Of a DNA stretch of 14,549 nucleotides, positions 14,546 through 14,549 are shown one piece after another. The stretch is from NCBI GenBank assembly GCA_002438905.1, contig DJSA01000044.1, positions 5,055 through 19,603 on the forward strand, written 5' to 3'. This DNA is from Bacteroidales bacterium UBA6346. Lineage in GTDB: Bacteria > Bacteroidota > Bacteroidia > Bacteroidales > UBA932. The first letter of the stretch is position 1. The number at the start of each line of letters is the position of its first letter. Below the pieces are notes generated by a model. It was given only the letters and a program-made list of their open reading frames with translations, was not told the DNA's origin and made no database searches. The position numbers and the translations under genes are program-made.

Positions 14546-14549
14546 TTCG

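Noticed and set aside
1..14549. CRISPR array, tRNA, rRNA, transposase or defence operon
   Set aside because: No regularly spaced direct repeats, cloverleaf, rRNA-like sequence or recognisable mobile or defence gene was found on either strand by eye.

Overview
The window looks like chromosomal DNA of a member of the Bacteroidales. This rests on a fimbrillin-like lipoprotein with BACON-type and choice-of-anchor-J-type modules, on TAnnTTTG promoter elements (the Bacteroidetes -7 box) ahead of several genes, and on general protein style. I cannot name a genus from sequence alone; a gut Rikenellaceae or Cryptobacteroides-like lineage is only a guess.

Layout. (1) Bases 1-145: a short edge region carrying one copy of a 25-bp repeat and an open frame that runs off the window. 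(2) 146-6924, minus strand: folC (folate polyglutamylation) followed by a giant alpha-2-macroglobulin-like secreted protein that appears to lack the thioester. A second, inverted copy of the 25-bp repeat lies between them. (3) 6925-7778: an 850-bp stretch with no convincing intact gene. It holds the folC promoter, an apparent decayed frame on the minus strand, a G9 tract next to a 12-bp palindrome, a long hairpin and a strong intrinsic terminator. (4) 7779-10067, plus strand: a 47-residue acidic peptide gene directly followed by a 710-residue multidomain fimbrillin-like surface lipoprotein, closed by a GC-rich terminator. (5) 10068-10524: intergenic, with a nested inverted repeat, two minus-strand terminators and a possible gene remnant. 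(6) 10525-12643, minus strand: a DUF3737 beta-helix-type protein gene followed by a MalY/PatB-type PLP C-S lyase gene. (7) 12831-14387, plus strand: pnuC (vitamin precursor uptake) and mazG (NTP pyrophosphohydrolase), ending in an 11-bp-stem terminator. Divergent promoters lie between regions 6 and 7.

Most of the window is ordinary housekeeping and envelope biology: folate and cofactor handling (folC, pnuC), nucleotide-pool sanitation (mazG), sulfur amino acid metabolism (patB-like), and two large exported proteins. The accessory-looking part is 6990-10100. There, structured leader RNA, a small acidic peptide and a mosaic surface lipoprotein form a compact locus. I found no CRISPR array, tRNA, rRNA, transposase or phage gene. 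The two window edges carry the same 18-bp sequence in inverted orientation, which may mean the contig was broken at a dispersed repeat.
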